Below, piece after piece: positions 63,502-64,000 of a stretch of 64,000 nt of DNA (positions are counted from its first letter, which is position 1; every line of letters begins with the position of its first letter). A program made the position numbers and the translations under genes. The stretch lies in the NCBI GenBank assembly GCA_937902315.1, contig CALGUG010000055.1, forward strand, positions 1-64,000. The letters are read 5' to 3'. Below the pieces are notes generated by a model that did not search any database, was not told where the DNA came from, and saw only the letters and a program-made list of their open reading frames with translations. The DNA is from an uncultured Chloroflexales bacterium. Its GTDB lineage: Bacteria; Chloroflexota; Chloroflexia; Chloroflexales; Chloroflexaceae.

Positions 63502-64000
63502 ACGATTGAGAGATCGAAGGTTCTTGATAGTTATTCTCTTGGGAGATCGCTCGTTCAACGATCTGGAAAAACGCTCTAAACTGTGGGTAACGAGCTTGAT
63601 AGTCGGACGACCATTGCATGGCCATCTGATCGAAGGTGCGGCAGCTTTGGTCGATTGATACAAGCAGATGAGCGCGACTTGGTGGACTTGCGGGCATTTG
63701 AAGCGCTTCGATCAGCGTATTCCACGTACCGCCCGTGCGATGAAGCGTAGTGGCTTCAGCGCGGTCGCGCATAAGCATCGCCAGCACAGCTAGATCTTGC
63801 AAAAGGGAACAGCAGAGGTGAAAGCCAATTAGGAGATCATTGCGCGCGACTTTCAAACTCGCTACGCTGGCCCGATACCAAAACGCTTCCACTAAAGATT
63901 GAAATCATGCTCAGAGAGCGCTACAAAGGCTGGTGCTGTCACGCTCTCTTGCAAACGCTGCTCAAGCAAGCTACTACGCGTAAAGAACGGAAGCGCAGGT
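63500..64000 (-). pseudogene. Aminoglycoside-nucleotidyltransferase-like gene, split and partial
   Basis: The minus-strand frame 63500-63892 starts at a GTG and encodes EAFWYRASVASLKVARNDLL and a helical rest, like the C-terminal domain of ANT(6)/AadE-type nucleotidyltransferases. Directly upstream, running in from beyond 64000, another frame ends ALSEHDFNL and stops at a TAG that overlaps the GTG. In such proteins an HDFN-like segment is followed at once by EFW, so one shifted gene is likely. Alternatives are two coupled genes (a nucleotidyltransferase and a HEPN-like partner) or a sequencing error. The catalytic part lies outside the window. Confidence 0.45.

Overview
The window reads as a chromosomal piece of a Chloroflexota bacterium, most likely of the Herpetosiphon type. 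This is an inference from gene content, roughly balanced base composition, C-termini such as YLPMV on secreted proteins, and dense families of intergenic repeats. There is no rRNA, tRNA or other phylogenetic marker here to prove it.

Layout. 1-5575 is the right-hand part of a large CRISPR array: 76 identical 37-bp repeats and 75 complete spacers. It runs off the left edge and no cas genes are visible. 5786-13679 is a minus-strand catabolic block: an alpha/beta hydrolase, two tandem type-B carboxylesterases, a membrane protein and a GH3 glycosidase. After a fifteen-unit 21-bp tandem repeat comes a heterodimeric ABC exporter (14399-18035) with a divergent TetR regulator. Two palindromic operators sit on the exporter promoter. 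19467-27815 holds metabolic genes: two SDR epimerases, pterin carbinolamine dehydratase, an F420/FMN oxidoreductase-like protein, a methyltransferase, ung and a mercuric-reductase-like flavoprotein. 27900-34559 carries two tandem paralogous SF1 (UvrD-like) helicases, each with a complete DnaQ-type DEDDh exonuclease inserted between helicase motifs IV and V. 35282-45529 holds an MFS exporter, a peptide-type ABC importer without ATPases, and a second heterodimeric ABC exporter pair. 46805-52156 has an amidohydrolase and two STAS-domain sensors (PAS-STAS and MHYT-PAS-STAS) flanking two small envelope proteins. 53198-64000 has a secreted beta-helix protein, a diheme cytochrome c, a GT2 glycosyltransferase, a retropepsin-like protease with its small partner, rfbD, sucC, an XRE regulator, gmd with a coupled small gene, and a probably broken nucleotidyltransferase.

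Two interspersed repeat families are the most distinctive non-coding structure. Family A has five copies of about 165-174 bp (one of 98 bp) with terminal inverted repeats related to ATACCAAATCCG and a constant segment GCCTTCGGCAGAGCGGAA. Four copies have a long central hairpin whose stem sequence differs between copies while pairing is kept. Family B has eleven copies around the core GATAGCCGTAGGCGGACGCG. Both families are intergenic and often lie near each other.

How genes work together. The two exporter pairs share one design: one subunit supplies the catalytic Glu and His, the other supplies the intact LSGGQ signature. The TetR protein probably represses the first pair. rfbD, gmd, the GT2 enzyme and the SDR epimerases point to surface polysaccharide synthesis but are scattered rather than in one operon. 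All functional assignments rest on motifs read by eye; no database search was run.
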